Source of the DNA: Ophioderma brevispina
Lineage: Eukaryota > Echinodermata > Ophiuroidea > Amphilepidida > Ophiodermatidae
Direction: 5' to 3'
DNA: 64,000 nt
NCBI GenBank assembly: GCA_023653785.1
Contig: JAMKCH010012428.1
Span: 1 to 64,000 of the forward strand
How positions within the stretch are numbered: the first letter of the stretch is position 1; the number at the start of each line of letters is the position of its first letter. Shown here in pieces: positions 34,583 through 44,649 of the stretch. The notes under the pieces are model-generated. The model ran no database searches, was not told the DNA's origin, and worked only from the letters and a program-made list of their open reading frames with translations. The translations under genes and the position numbers were made by a program.

Positions 34583-35340
34583 TGTCATGACTTCAAGCAT
34601 GGAATACCTTTACATTTTGTATGCATGAAATATTTTTATGTAACTCGAACAAAAAGGATTAGCATTATTTTCGTACGTCTGCACCTGAATACCTCATTTT
34701 TTTCAACAAAGCATTACAAAACTTTGCGACATTTTCGTTTTCAAATGCATCGAAACAGTTAGACTAGACCGTAGCAATCAAACCATTGGTATGGCCCATT
34801 ATTGTTGAGTTCGCTTCAAACTTGCACCTATACTCACTTATACAGGGTGAGTCAAAAAGATTTACACTCGTTTTGTTTGAATTTTTCTACAGCATTGAAA
34901 AATCTACCAAAGATACGGAGTACCATATATAAAACTAGATTATTTCACCTACTAGAGAAATTTTGAATTTTGATTTTTGAACTTTGCATTGCGAAGTTAT
35001 GCTAACTTAAAGATAGGTACCCGTTTTTCACTCTGTCCACGGAATCACTGTTGTGGAATTTTTTTTTTTTTTTTTTTTTTTGTCATGACTTCAAGCATGG
35101 AATACCTTTACATTTTGTATGCATGAAATATTTTTATGTAACTCGAACAAAAAGGATTAGCATTATTTTCGTACGTCTGCACCTGAATACCTCATTTTTT
35201 TCAACATAGCATTACAAAACTTTGCGACATTTTCGTTTTCAAATGCATCGAAACAGTTAGACTAGACCGTAGCAATCAAACCATTGGTATGGCCCATTAT
35301 TGTTGAGTTCGCTTCAAACTTGCACCTATACTCACTTATA
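34583..35340. repeat. 260-bp direct duplication enclosing half of a TA-type MITE
   Basis: 34583-34842 and 35081-35340 are near-identical over 260 bp, with a single difference noted. The first copy continues after its terminal TA into CAGGGTGAGTCAAAAA, the tip of a TA-type MITE. The MITE runs only to its centre (GTCCACGGAATCAC, about 35034-35048) and is followed by 23 T. The second copy ends at the same TA but continues into unrelated sequence, so it looks like the empty site. Confidence 0.85.
34843..35058 (+). mobile_element. Truncated TA-type MITE (left half)
   Basis: It starts CAGGGTGAGTCAAAAA after a TA and ends at GTCCACGGAATCAC. Both the tip and this central motif recur in the complete MITE at 46912-47353, although the rest is diverged, indicating a sister subfamily. 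The mirror-image right half is absent and a T homopolymer follows. Confidence 0.75.
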
Positions 35341-36535
35341 AGCAGTACCTTCAACTTATCGTTTTAACTCCCTTATCAATAAGTGATTTTTTCCCAGCGC
35401 TTATTTGTACTCTTGCATTATGCTTGTGTTTTCATTCATTGTGTATGCACTGTCCCGCAGTGCATGGAGTGCTTTATAAGTGCTTTGTTTATTATTTCTC
35501 TGTATTTCAGAAAAATAAAGCAAAACGATTTTTCGCGATTAAAAATATCATTTGTTTTTCAGGTGCAACTTAAGAGCCACGTATGAAGATTAATTTCATA
35601 GCACTATATGCATTCGCATTTCTATTCACTTTTATAGCCAATAATTGGAATAAAGACAAAAGAGTGAAATGAACTCCCTGAGGTCTGACATCTTTCTTAC
35701 GGTATATCTGATTGGCTTACTACATGATATGACACCCTCTGAGTAACCAATAGAATAGACCTTCTATATATCTTCAAACACACCTTTAAGCTTTTCTTAC
35801 CATGTCTCTGATTGGTTGATTACATCATTAAACCCTATGAATAAATTAATCAAATTGTCCGGTAGTGCCAGGGTGTATTAAGCCCATTCCACAATGCACC
35901 AGTTTTGGGAAATTTCACCTCAATACGGTCATGTAATAGGCCTACCACAAAAATCCTATTAACACATAAAAGCCCTGACTTTTACCCTCATCTTACCTCA
36001 CAAAGCGCTATAGTACTTACGAAATTTTTATCATGATGATGAAATTTTGTGATACATAAAACTTCTAGAACCTTTCATTCCTAAGTTCTGACATGTGTTT
36101 AGTACAGTACACGTATAGGGACATTGCAATGCATCATGGGATTGGTTCAAAACATTTGAATCTGATGTTGGATGATAAACCTTGTTTTGTTCCTAGTTAT
36201 GTCTAAATAAATGGTTCCCATCTATTGCTATTTGAAAATGCTACCTTATTTTGTATTTTAAAAACATTTTAGTGTATGTGAATATTGTTTTCGATTACCA
36301 ATCTCCTCTGAAGTTGAACTCAAATGGAACACCCAATGACGATTATGAAGTCAATGGTCTGGACGATTCTATACTAATGGCCTACGCTGAGTTCAATTAA
36401 GAACTTTTGATGGCGTCCTGTCCTTGTATTATCTCTGCGGTAACTTTCGTTTGGTTAGAAATCAATGCAGTGCAGATATTTGCACACGAGTCAAATTAAG
36501 TTTGTATGGCGTAGTTGGTAAGCAATTATAACACC
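35341..36535. other. Interval with no supportable gene
   Basis: Nothing recognised beyond short chance ORFs. Confidence 0.4.
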
Positions 36536-36795
36536 TCGTTGGTTTAGTACATCTTGAGATTAGAAACACTTTCCCTTTTGGTTTGAGAAAACATCCCAAC
36601 CATGTCAATTGGACTCAACAGCACATAATCCACGCATCCTCTTAGTTACATGAACATTGTTCCTGAAAAAATTCGTTGGTTTAGTACATTTTGAGATTAC
36701 AAACACTTTCGTTTAAGGTTTGAGGGAAATATTCTGACCATGCTAATTGGACTCAACATACATAATTCACGCATGAACATTGTTCGTGAGAAACT
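36536..36795. repeat. Two-copy 137-bp tandem duplication
   Basis: Copies start TCGTTGGTTTAGTACAT at 36536 and 36673. They share TTGAGATTA.AAACACTTTC, ATTGGACTCAACA and GAACATTGTTC. The second copy has lost about 15 bp. Confidence 0.75.
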
Positions 36796-36799
36796 TTAG

Positions 36800-38230
36800 A
36801 CGACCAATGGCACCAATGTATAGATGCTGCAGGTAAGTGCCTAAACTTTGCCATTCACAGCATGATGCAATGGTAATTAAAATAATTAAAAAGGTAATGT
36901 ATGGAGTTTTAAGAATCGGAAATCTCCGTCTCTTCTTAGCTACACTTTTCATATCGCGTATGAGAGCAGAAATGCGGTAAAAAATTGATATGATTTTTAT
37001 CGACTTCAAATGACGCAAACCTCAGCGCGTACTGCCGCTTAAATCCCAAACGTATATTTGGATTCGAATAGAGATCAGTAGAAAGCGACTGTTCAAGGTC
37101 ATGTTTATCCACATCTTACGACAAGGTAAAGTAATTTTCAGCAGTATCTAATTGCTCTTTCTAAAAGTTTCATATTTCTCCATTATTTTACTATGCAATG
37201 GGCATGTCCGTGTTCGATTTTGAGCCTCCACAACACGTTTTATTGAGTGACTTTGTCTTCTTTAGGGCAGTTCTAATTGACCCTCTAATAACAGAATTCT
37301 TGGGTCGATCAACTCCGTGCCATTTCTTGAAGTTAACATCTTTTAGCCGAGGTGTAAGATTTCTCTTTTTCTAGCTTCGAACGTGCTTGTTATCGCGGGG
37401 AATATAATATTACGTTAAATACAAAATTTCATAACAAGGTGCTCCTTAACAGGATAAGCGAAGGATGACAGCAATGTGTTCTGCGAAATGTATACGTTCC
37501 AAATGGGGCATTATAAAGTTACATTGCCAAGAGAGGTCCCTAAACATACTGTCAAAGACCTCTCCTGAATAACGGTTGGTGAAGAAAAGTGTAGAAAGTG
37601 TTTGTTGTATTACAGTTGAAACTAAAAGGATGGTGAACAATAACTGAATGACATTTGACGGACACTTTTGTGGGACTATTTTATATCTTGTCTGTTTACC
37701 ATTTTACATGATATATGCTTTTTAAATAGTCGCCATAGGAAGTATGAACAGATTGTAAAGTACATTAAAGTGCCTTTGGGGAATGTGAGGTTATGGAGGG
37801 CAAGTTTGTTAGTTAGTAGTGTTAAATGAATCGCAGTTGAATTTTACATTTGTAGTCATATCGCGTTTTGTTAAAGTATTGGTATCGAGCTGTCTTTAAC
37901 GAAATAAAGTATAATACTGTGATGCAATGTATTTCGTAATATTAAAATTAGTTTTTTAGTCATAGTGTTAAAATGGTCCGGTTACAGAGACATCATGATT
38001 AAGCTATTAAGGGTGATCGGTTCTCTTTAACGAAATGTGCAATCGCTACGGATTCAGAGCTCACAGAGTTTTATTTTTACCAATCGCACGCAATTTGCCT
38101 CATATAATAGAGGAAAATCTGAAAGTGAAATTATTCAATATTCCAAGGTCTCCATATATTGGCCACATCTATGTTACCTAAAACAATGTTATTTGCAGAT
38201 GATAAAATATGATTTTTTTGATTACTTAGT
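36800..38230. other. Interval with no supportable gene
   Basis: Short ORFs only (83 codons minus at 36767-37018, 64 codons minus at 37446-37640), without recognisable domains. Confidence 0.4.
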
Positions 38231-38233
38231 AGT

Positions 38234-38851
38234 TTATATTTCTTAATCTTCTCCTGAAGTTGGTATAAGATCAGCAGATGCGCAACGTCGGCTTGCTTGC
38301 TAGCTTCTGTTCATCTCTAAACGTTTCACTCCTGCATGCCCCCTGCATGCCTTTCTTTACCTTTTCATTCTACCTCTCCCAGCTGTATGTACAAGCAACA
38401 ATTCCATCAGCCTATCTGTCCATAATGGCCTCTCTGCTTGCACCTCAAACCCTACCTCCACGATGGTGTAAACTGGATAACTCAAGCCTCTCGGCTAGAG
38501 AAACTGACACTAAGATATTTTCACTCACGTTGGTGCCTAAGTGGGGGGATTCCATGGAACCCCCCTAAGGAAACCACATATTTCTTCACCTTCCCCTGAA
38601 GTTGGTATAAGATCAGCAGATGCACAACGTCGGCTTGCTTGCTAGCTTCTGTTCATCTCTAAACGTTTCACTCCTGCATGCCCCCTGCATGCCTTTCTTT
38701 ACCTTTTCATTCTACCTCTCCCAGCTGTATGTACAAGCAGCAATTCCATCAGCCTATCTGTCCATAATCGCCTCTCTGCTTGCACCTCAAACCCTACCTC
38801 CACGATGTTGTAAACTGGATAACTCAAGCCTCTCGGCTAGAGAAACTGACA
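38234..38851. repeat. 276-bp direct duplication around a TTAA-element fragment
   Basis: 38234-38509 and 38576-38851 are nearly identical (period 342 bp). Between them lies a 66-bp insert matching the left end of the TTAA element at 40050. It ends right after the palindrome around TTCCATGGAA. The second copy lacks the insert at its end. Confidence 0.85.
38508..38575 (+). mobile_element. TTAA-element left-end fragment at a duplication joint
   Basis: CACTAAG, then TTTTCACTCACGTTGGTGCC, then a G run, GGAACCCCCCTAAGGAAACC. This corresponds base for base, with few changes, to 40050-40119. The rest of the element is missing and the second copy of the flanking duplication starts at once. No TTAA is visible at this site. 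Confidence 0.75.
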
Positions 38852-39199
38852 GGGGCTCTGTAGGGAAGGAAAAGCAGAACAAACCAGCAAGGGTTCCTAC
38901 TTCCGTTATCATATTAATAACCCAACGGTAAAAGTGCGGATGAAGATTATGATTTCTCAACGGCCAATGAACAACAGTTCGAAAGGAGCTGCTACCACCA
39001 ACCTATATACCATAATTATTAAAACACCAGCGTGAGAGTCACTGCCATGGTTTCTACTGCGGAAGCCACTTCACCCAAACGTGCAGTCAATGAACCGCCA
39101 ACCTTAAATCCTGTTGGAAGAGTAGGAGCCGATGGTCAAAGTAGCTAGTAGTGAAGCGCAACGTTTACTTAAATTTAAGAAAACAAACAACAACTTTTC

Positions 39200-39369
39200 G
39201 GACCTAACACCTATCGCTTCCCTACCAGCCATGGCTTGTTAGCTTAATTGGTAAGAGCGCCGTCACTAGTAATACGGAGGTTGCCGGTTCGAGTCCGGCC
39301 AAGCGCACATGGTTTTTTTAAACACTTGTGTGCGCTGGCCATCTCCAGGAAAAGATTAATAAATATTCA
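39200..39369 (+). mobile_element. tRNA-derived SINE family T, copy 1
   Basis: A leader (GGACCTAACACCTAT) precedes a tRNA-like body from 39233: A box TAGCTTAATTGG (from about 39240), an anticodon arm that would fold as tRNA-Thr(AGU) with loop CTAGTAA if one extra C is discounted, and B box GGTTCGAGTCC (39286-39296) in a perfect 5-bp T stem. The acceptor stem does not pair fully, so it is not a functional tRNA. The unique body (GTGCGCTGGCCATCTCCAGG) and the end TTAATAAATA recur in copy 2 at 41876. Confidence 0.8.
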
Positions 39370-39596
39370 ACAAACAACATGGTTACTAACCCAAACAAGC
39401 AACTATGAATTTGCTTACTGGCACAAAGATCCAAAAGTGATGCGATTGCTATACAAGAAAATCGAATTGGTCATGAAGATGCACAACTACACAAAGCCCA
39501 ACTCTACTACATTCTGGTTCGGAGGAAATGGAGAAATAGCGGGCTAAACTCACAAGCATAAACTCATTTGCAAGTTTTGGCTCAGACCATAGGATT

Positions 39597-40045
39597 GTGA
39601 CAATGAGTGCCAGGCTCAGTCCTAGAGCAAATTCGACTGGAAAAAAAAATTCAAAAGACCCAGAACTTCAGGACAGAAGTAGAAGTCAAAACAGGTACAC
39701 TGTTTTGAGTAATAATGATCCGCACATTAAAGATGACCCTTCTGTCAAATGTGGCCACCTAATACAGGCCAACAAAGAAACTGCTGCTATGAAGAAGCAG
39801 GATATTAAAAGTACTACGCTTTCTGAAAGAATCAGAAATGCTAGAAAACCACTTGCCTGGTGGCTGCACATGCATGACAGGCACATCACAGAGAACAGTA
39901 ATGATTCAGCAATCGAATATGATATTAACAAACCAAAGCAAATGGATCAAGATTGTGAGACAGTTAAATAATTTCTTGAAACAAAGCTAAAAGGATTTTG
40001 AATCAGCAAATCACAACAAAAGGCATAAAATGGCATGGAACCTCA
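39597..40045 (+). pseudogene. LINE ORF2 endonuclease-RT linker region
   Basis: An open frame of 124 codons followed by more codons after one stop. It contains the blocks ARLSPRANSTGKKNSKDPEL, SQNRYTVLSN, ARKPLAWWL, then NHNKRHKMAWNLI. This arrangement occurs between the endonuclease and reverse transcriptase of several non-LTR retrotransposons. The frame continues beyond the inserted TTAA element at 40833, so the two pieces are one LINE. Confidence 0.65.
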
Positions 40046-40832
40046 TTAACACTAAGGTGTTTTCACTCACGTTGGTGCCTAAGGGGGGGGGGGTTCCATG
40101 GAACCCCCCTAAGGAAACCATTTCCCGATGGAATTTTCAAATGAAACTCAAACCACCTATGAGGGGGCATAAGACAAGGCCAGAGGTGCAATATAAATGA
40201 GTTCCGGTTTATCGTCTGGAAATTAGGGGCAAATCATTGTTTTCGAAATGCGTCAAAATTGCTCAAAAAGTAACATATCGTTTCCGTTCCGTGACCCTGC
40301 TTCCACAGCATACACATTACAAATCATTTTGATGTTTATATCTGCTCTAGAAGGACCAATTTACATATATTTAACACAAACATTACCATTTTGTACATTC
40401 TTGTATTTTTTGTGAGGCAGTCGTATTTGCCATAGGTTTGTACAGCAATGGCGCGCAGTCGCTCGATGATGGATTCGCTTCTTTTCAGCACATAAAGGGT
40501 TAATTATTTTTTCTGATTATGTAATTAATTTTGTTTCATGCATATGAACATACATAAGCAGAAAAATATTTCTGGCAACAGGGTTTGCTAATTTTTATTT
40601 TTAAAATCACACTCCCGTTGGTGCCTAAGGGGGGGGGGGTTCCTAGGGACCCAAGCTAATTATCTCATTAACGGGCGAGAAATTTTAGTATTTTTTTTAT
40701 GGAAAGAAGCGCATCGATAAGTTACACAATTACAACAAATTAGAGTTCGAAATATTTTTCATGAGTGAGAAATCGCCGAAAAACAAATCTTGGGTACTGT
40801 GGAACCCCCTCCCTTAGGCACTTAAGTGTTGA
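40046..40832. mobile_element. TTAA-flanked non-autonomous element (piggyBac-type), copy B
   Basis: The element runs 40050-40828 (779 bp) between TTAA (40046-40049) and TTGA (40829-40832), the latter a one-base mutant of TTAA. The right end CACTTAAGTG is intact; the left end reads CACTAAGGTG. Near 40077-40115 a palindrome CCTAAGG, G run, TTCCATGGAA, C run, CCTTAGG-like, can form a long hairpin. The right half is the reverse complement of the left half of copy A (15894 on). No transposase ORF. It interrupts a LINE. Confidence 0.85.
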
Positions 40833-41460
40833 TGAGAATAGTGGAAGGAGCAAGAGCAGGTCGGGACGTAAAGAGGTGAAACGAAAGAAGAAACGATAGA
40901 TAATTGGTATAAACATTCCCAACAACTGTTGGGTGATCACCCAAAGTAGTTGAAGAACTGGAAGAAATATTTGAGGAGCTGCCCATCAGAACAGACCCTT
41001 TTGGTGAAGAAGAATAGCAAAAGGTGCAATTAGAGAAGGGAAGAGTTTTGGTGAAGACGGCTTATCCCCAGAGGTGCTAAAAGATGCAGCATCGATGACA
41101 TTACACTGGATATATGCAATAATGCCCTTGTGAACAGGAAGAAACCAGAAAAATGGTCGATCCTCGAAGTGGTGACTTAACTTTGACTTCACACTACAGG
41201 GGAATTATGTCTCAACTCCATGATGGCCAAGACGTACAACCGGATTATTCTAAATAGAATCAGACCTCATTTGGACCCAATCTTCAGAGATAATCAAAAT
41301 GGTTTCAGGGAAGGCCGGTCGACTGACGGGATCCAAGATAAGAATCCATCAGCAGTGCTTGACGACCTTCATTTATTTTAACGACCTTCGATACTATCCA
41401 CCGAGGGAAAGTGATTGGAATATTAAAAGCACATGACTGCCGGTGAACCATAACAAATGT
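40833..41460 (+). pseudogene. LINE reverse transcriptase, N-terminal half
   Basis: Following the MITE, the frame resumes ENSGRSKSRSGR. After frameshifts it gives WYKHSQQLLGDHPK, EEIFEELPI, SFGEDGLSPEVLKD, NRKKPEKWSI, YRGI, TYNRIILNRIRPHLDPI, NQNGFREGRSTDGIQ and a degraded DTIHRGKVIGILK. These are reverse transcriptase motifs 0-3 of a non-LTR element, of a type different from the CR1/L2 family at 6 and 21 kb. The catalytic FADD part is missing. 3' truncated. Confidence 0.75.
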
Positions 41461-41780
41461 CAAATGTTATATTAGCCTCCATTTTGTAATTAAAATATTA
41501 TTTTATTTCTCTATTTTACTTGAGAAAAGGTACCGGGAAAAGTACTTTGTTTATTATGGAATTCCCCTCGTGCTATATTGAGATAATTCAGGACTGCAGG
41601 TGTTGTTTACAACTAGGTAGATTGTCATAATCAGCATTTTTGTACAAAAACTTTTCCACCTGACAACCGATAGCTTTTTTTTTTGACAGTATTGTCATGA
41701 GTGAGAACTCTTTAAATTAAAAAAAAAAATAGTTAGTTCTCCAGGTAGGCAAGGATGTATATTTATTAATCTTTCTCTGG

Positions 41781-41837
41781 ATACGGTTATATACGATTTA
41801 TATTTAACAAATATAAATCGTATATGTAATATACCGT
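41781..41837. repeat. Perfect 17-bp hairpin
   Basis: ATATACGATTTATATTT (41789-41805) and AAATATAAATCGTATAT (41809-41825) are exact reverse complements around a 3-nt loop. Imperfect symmetry extends outward (ACGGT and ACCGT). It lies 40-50 bp upstream of SINE T copy 2. Confidence 0.85.
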
Positions 41838-41875
41838 TCTGATGCTATCCGCTAGGAAAGCGAAGGACACCTTAT

Positions 41876-42052
41876 GGACCTAACACCTATAGATAATATC
41901 TATCGCTCCTCTACCAAACCTGGCTTGAATAGCTTAGTTGGCAAGAGCGTCAAGTAATATGAAGGTCGCCGGTTCAAATCCGGCTAAGCTCACATGTTTA
42001 TTATTCAACACTAACGTGCGCTGGCCGTCTCCAGGGAAGATTAATAAATATA
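41876..42052 (+). mobile_element. tRNA-derived SINE family T, copy 2
   Basis: Same order as copy 1: leader GGACCTAACACCTAT (with a 14-bp extra TAGATAATATC segment), A box TAGCTTAGTTGG, a shortened anticodon arm, B box GGTTCAAATCC (41971-41981), body GTGCGCTGGCCGTCTCCAGG, and end TTAATAAATA. Differences along the whole length show that the two are independent copies of one retroposon family, not a segmental duplication. Confidence 0.8.
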
Positions 42053-42411
42053 CAGTGAGAATTTTGTTTTTGAAAACAGTGAGAGGTTTTTCTTTACACT
42101 TTATACAGTGTTTGTTTTTTTAGTTTGATTTTAGGACACCCTCTAATACGCAAGGAGTAAATAAAGTATTACTCTCATATGTTGAGTATAATCTTAAGAG
42201 TCAATCTAACTCATCGTTAGATAAGATTTATTTACTCAAATTTGACTTAGAGTTTACACCACTCCGGGGGTAATTCCCTTATTTTTCAAAGTGTAGTTGG
42301 CAAATGATCACTTACCTCTGTTTTTTTTATTGTAGTTGGCAAAGGATTACTTGCCTCTGGAACAATAGTTGCGGAATTGATGTTCATCGGTGGTTATTAA
42401 TAATGATTAAT

Positions 42412-42738
42412 CTAGTCAATTATGCTATTAAATATTTTTGTACCGGTGTCAGTACTTCTTTTCGAATTAAATATAAGAGAGCATGAATAAATAAGTTTCT
42501 GGTAACTATGAGCTGGTTTATGTCCGTCATCGATATTAAAACCACTAATAATATTAGATACCTTCTTTGTGTCTATTGTCTGGAAGACATGATCAATTTT
42601 AGTTACAAAATCATCTTTTATAAACACTATGGTATCTCTGTATTTTCTCTTTCTTTTGATTACTGTTTTCAATATCGATAAGCACGACACATAGGCCAGA
42701 CCTTTATATAATAGGACAAACTCAACAGACCGACCCAA
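42412..42738 (-). pseudogene. LINE endonuclease remnant
   Basis: A minus-strand frame of 108 codons contains VSNIISGFNIDDGHKPAHSY followed by QKLIYSCSLIFNSK. This resembles the GDFNID..L...HS...F...SFIPLINKPTR region of the apurinic-type endonuclease of jockey/CR1-like elements. The catalytic G-D is altered (SGFNID). Only the endonuclease part is visible. Assignment rests on this motif alone. Confidence 0.4.
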
Positions 42739-42739
42739 T

Positions 42740-44165
42740 CTTTATCACGGCCTTTCCCTAAGCCCAATACATTCCTTTAATTGATCAATTTTTGGATATA
42801 ATTAGATAATTGCCCCAAGACTGGTGTCACTGGTCGGTATTTTGGTCCCTGATGTTTCGATGACATTATACCATGGAACATATGCCCTTTACTAATATCA
42901 GTGCAGTATTTTAACTAGGGATTTATCAACATTAGTGCATACTATTACTCATGAACTACTGGTCATTGGGGAAATTATATAATTACTTCTGATTTGTGAT
43001 TTGGGCCTAAATTCACCTGTGTGGAAAACTCAGAGTATCATTATACAAACCTTGAAGAATCCCGTTAAAGCCAGAAATCAGTCATTCTTTTCAAAATTCA
43101 AAATGCTGATTGTGTCTCTCAATTATCAACAAATAATGTACCGTTTTTCGAAACACAAAACGGACATTAAAGCCCGTTAAAATTACCTTAAAACTGTTAT
43201 TGTTTACTATTTCATGAGGTAAATGTAATTTTCAAGTACTTATCATGGGACTTTTTAACTACTGTGGTAAAATAAATCAATAAATATCAGTTTTATAACC
43301 CGCAACTAACACGCAACCATCAACTCGACGGATTAAGTCGCAGAGTTTATAATGTCTTATTTTATATACATGCACGAGGAAACGGAATACCTGATGAAAA
43401 TTTTAAGAGCGAAAATGAATCGTGGAAGGGTGAAACGCAAATATGATCGGTGAAAAGGGAGGAAAGATCCATTACGTAAAATCACTCTTCCTACTCAATT
43501 GTGTTGTTTTGGGTAATGTTTGTTCTTGTATTAATCTTTCAAGAAAACAAACATTTAAATTATCGTCATCCTGTATGGGTTATTATTATAATTTACCATT
43601 GAATAATTATGTAATTTTGGTTGACTTTATTCACTCAAACCAGACAAAAACAAATCTGCAATCAATAAATAGCACAAGACAAATAATTTGTCAGCAACCA
43701 TTTCAAACTGACAATTTAATTATCACCCTATATAGAAAAGGTTGATTGACTCCTCTGGAAATCTAGATTCCCTCCGGGTTTGTATTGTTAGCGTTATGTA
43801 TTGGCGTTATTAAACGTCTTGTTGAAGAAATTTGATTCAAAAACACTTAATAGTCTAAATGCCCTGGTGGGCTACCGCCTTTTACAGCTACACTAATATA
43901 ATAATGCCACGCAAGATAGGCAATTATTGTGCGTATTGTATGCATGTCCTATCGAAGTCACTTGACGAGAGACAACGGCTAGTTGGCGAGTATGGAAAGA
44001 GGTAAAGGCCTTTCCGTTCTTCACAAGGTTGATGCTAAAAATATAGTGACTTCAATGTAAACTTAGGTATGCATGAATGTTAATACCCCACAGAGAGAGA
44101 GAAAAATATAATAAGAGCTTGTCAAGAAAATGACAGTAAGATTCCAAGGCCAAACGTGATGGCAA
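42740..44165. other. Interval with no supportable gene
   Basis: AT-rich sequence with a 100-codon plus ORF at 43443-43745 that I do not recognise. No repeat structure seen. Confidence 0.4.
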
Positions 44166-44646
44166 GCCAAAAAGGTCATAACGTGTTGCTCACAACGCGT
44201 TGCTTTCTTAGCAACGTGTTGCTTTCGGAAAGCAACGCGTTGCTTAGGCAGCCAATCTAAAAAGTCAAAAAGCAACGCGTTGCTTTCCGTCAGTACTTAA
44301 ACAACGCTTTGCTTTCATTAGCAACGCGTTGCTAATAAAAGCAACACATTGCTTTCATTAGCAACGCTTTGCTTTTCTCCTTTCTGATTGGTTGGCTTAG
44401 CAATGCGTTGCTTCTTTCTTTTACCTGATTGGTTGGCTGAGCAACGTGTTGCTTTTTCACCTTCATGATTTTTTGGCTAAGCAACGCGTTGCTTTTTTAC
44501 TTCAATCAACGGGTTGCTTTCATTAGCGTGTTGATTTTATTAGCAAGGGCTTAAGTACTGTCAGGAAGCAACGCGTCGCTTTTTGACTTTTCTGAGTGTC
44601 TGGCAAAGCAACGCCGTTGTGAGCAATACGTTATAACCTTTTTAGC
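44166..44646. mobile_element. Fold-back element built of AGCAACGCGTTGCT palindromes
   Basis: About 16 exact or near copies of the 14-bp palindrome AGCAACGCGTTGCT fill 481 bp at irregular spacing. Between them are TGATTGGTTGGCT motifs. The two ends are also inverted: GCCAAAAAGGTCATAACG at the left and its near reverse complement (CGTTATAACCTTTTTAGC) at the right. Inner blocks (GTCAAAAAGC.ACGCGTTGCT, then GTCAGTACTTAA) are mirrored as well. No ORF. It could be a fold-back transposon or MITE, or a clustered palindromic protein-binding array. Confidence 0.75.
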
Positions 44647-44649
44647 GTA

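Noticed and set aside
38234..38851. Paralogous protein-coding genes (96 and 103 codons)
   Set aside because: The two ORFs are just the two copies of a local duplication. They carry no domain and their 3' ends differ because of the inserted element fragment.
39233..39307. Functional tRNA-Thr gene
   Set aside because: T stem and boxes are good, but the anticodon arm has an extra base, the acceptor stem does not pair, and the locus is part of a repeated SINE.
39248..39547. 99-codon ORF across the SINE
   Set aside because: The frame runs through the tRNA-like head and unrelated flank. No domain; explained by the SINE.
44166..44646. CRISPR array
   Set aside because: The palindromic 14-mers are irregularly spaced without uniform spacers, and the sequence is eukaryotic.
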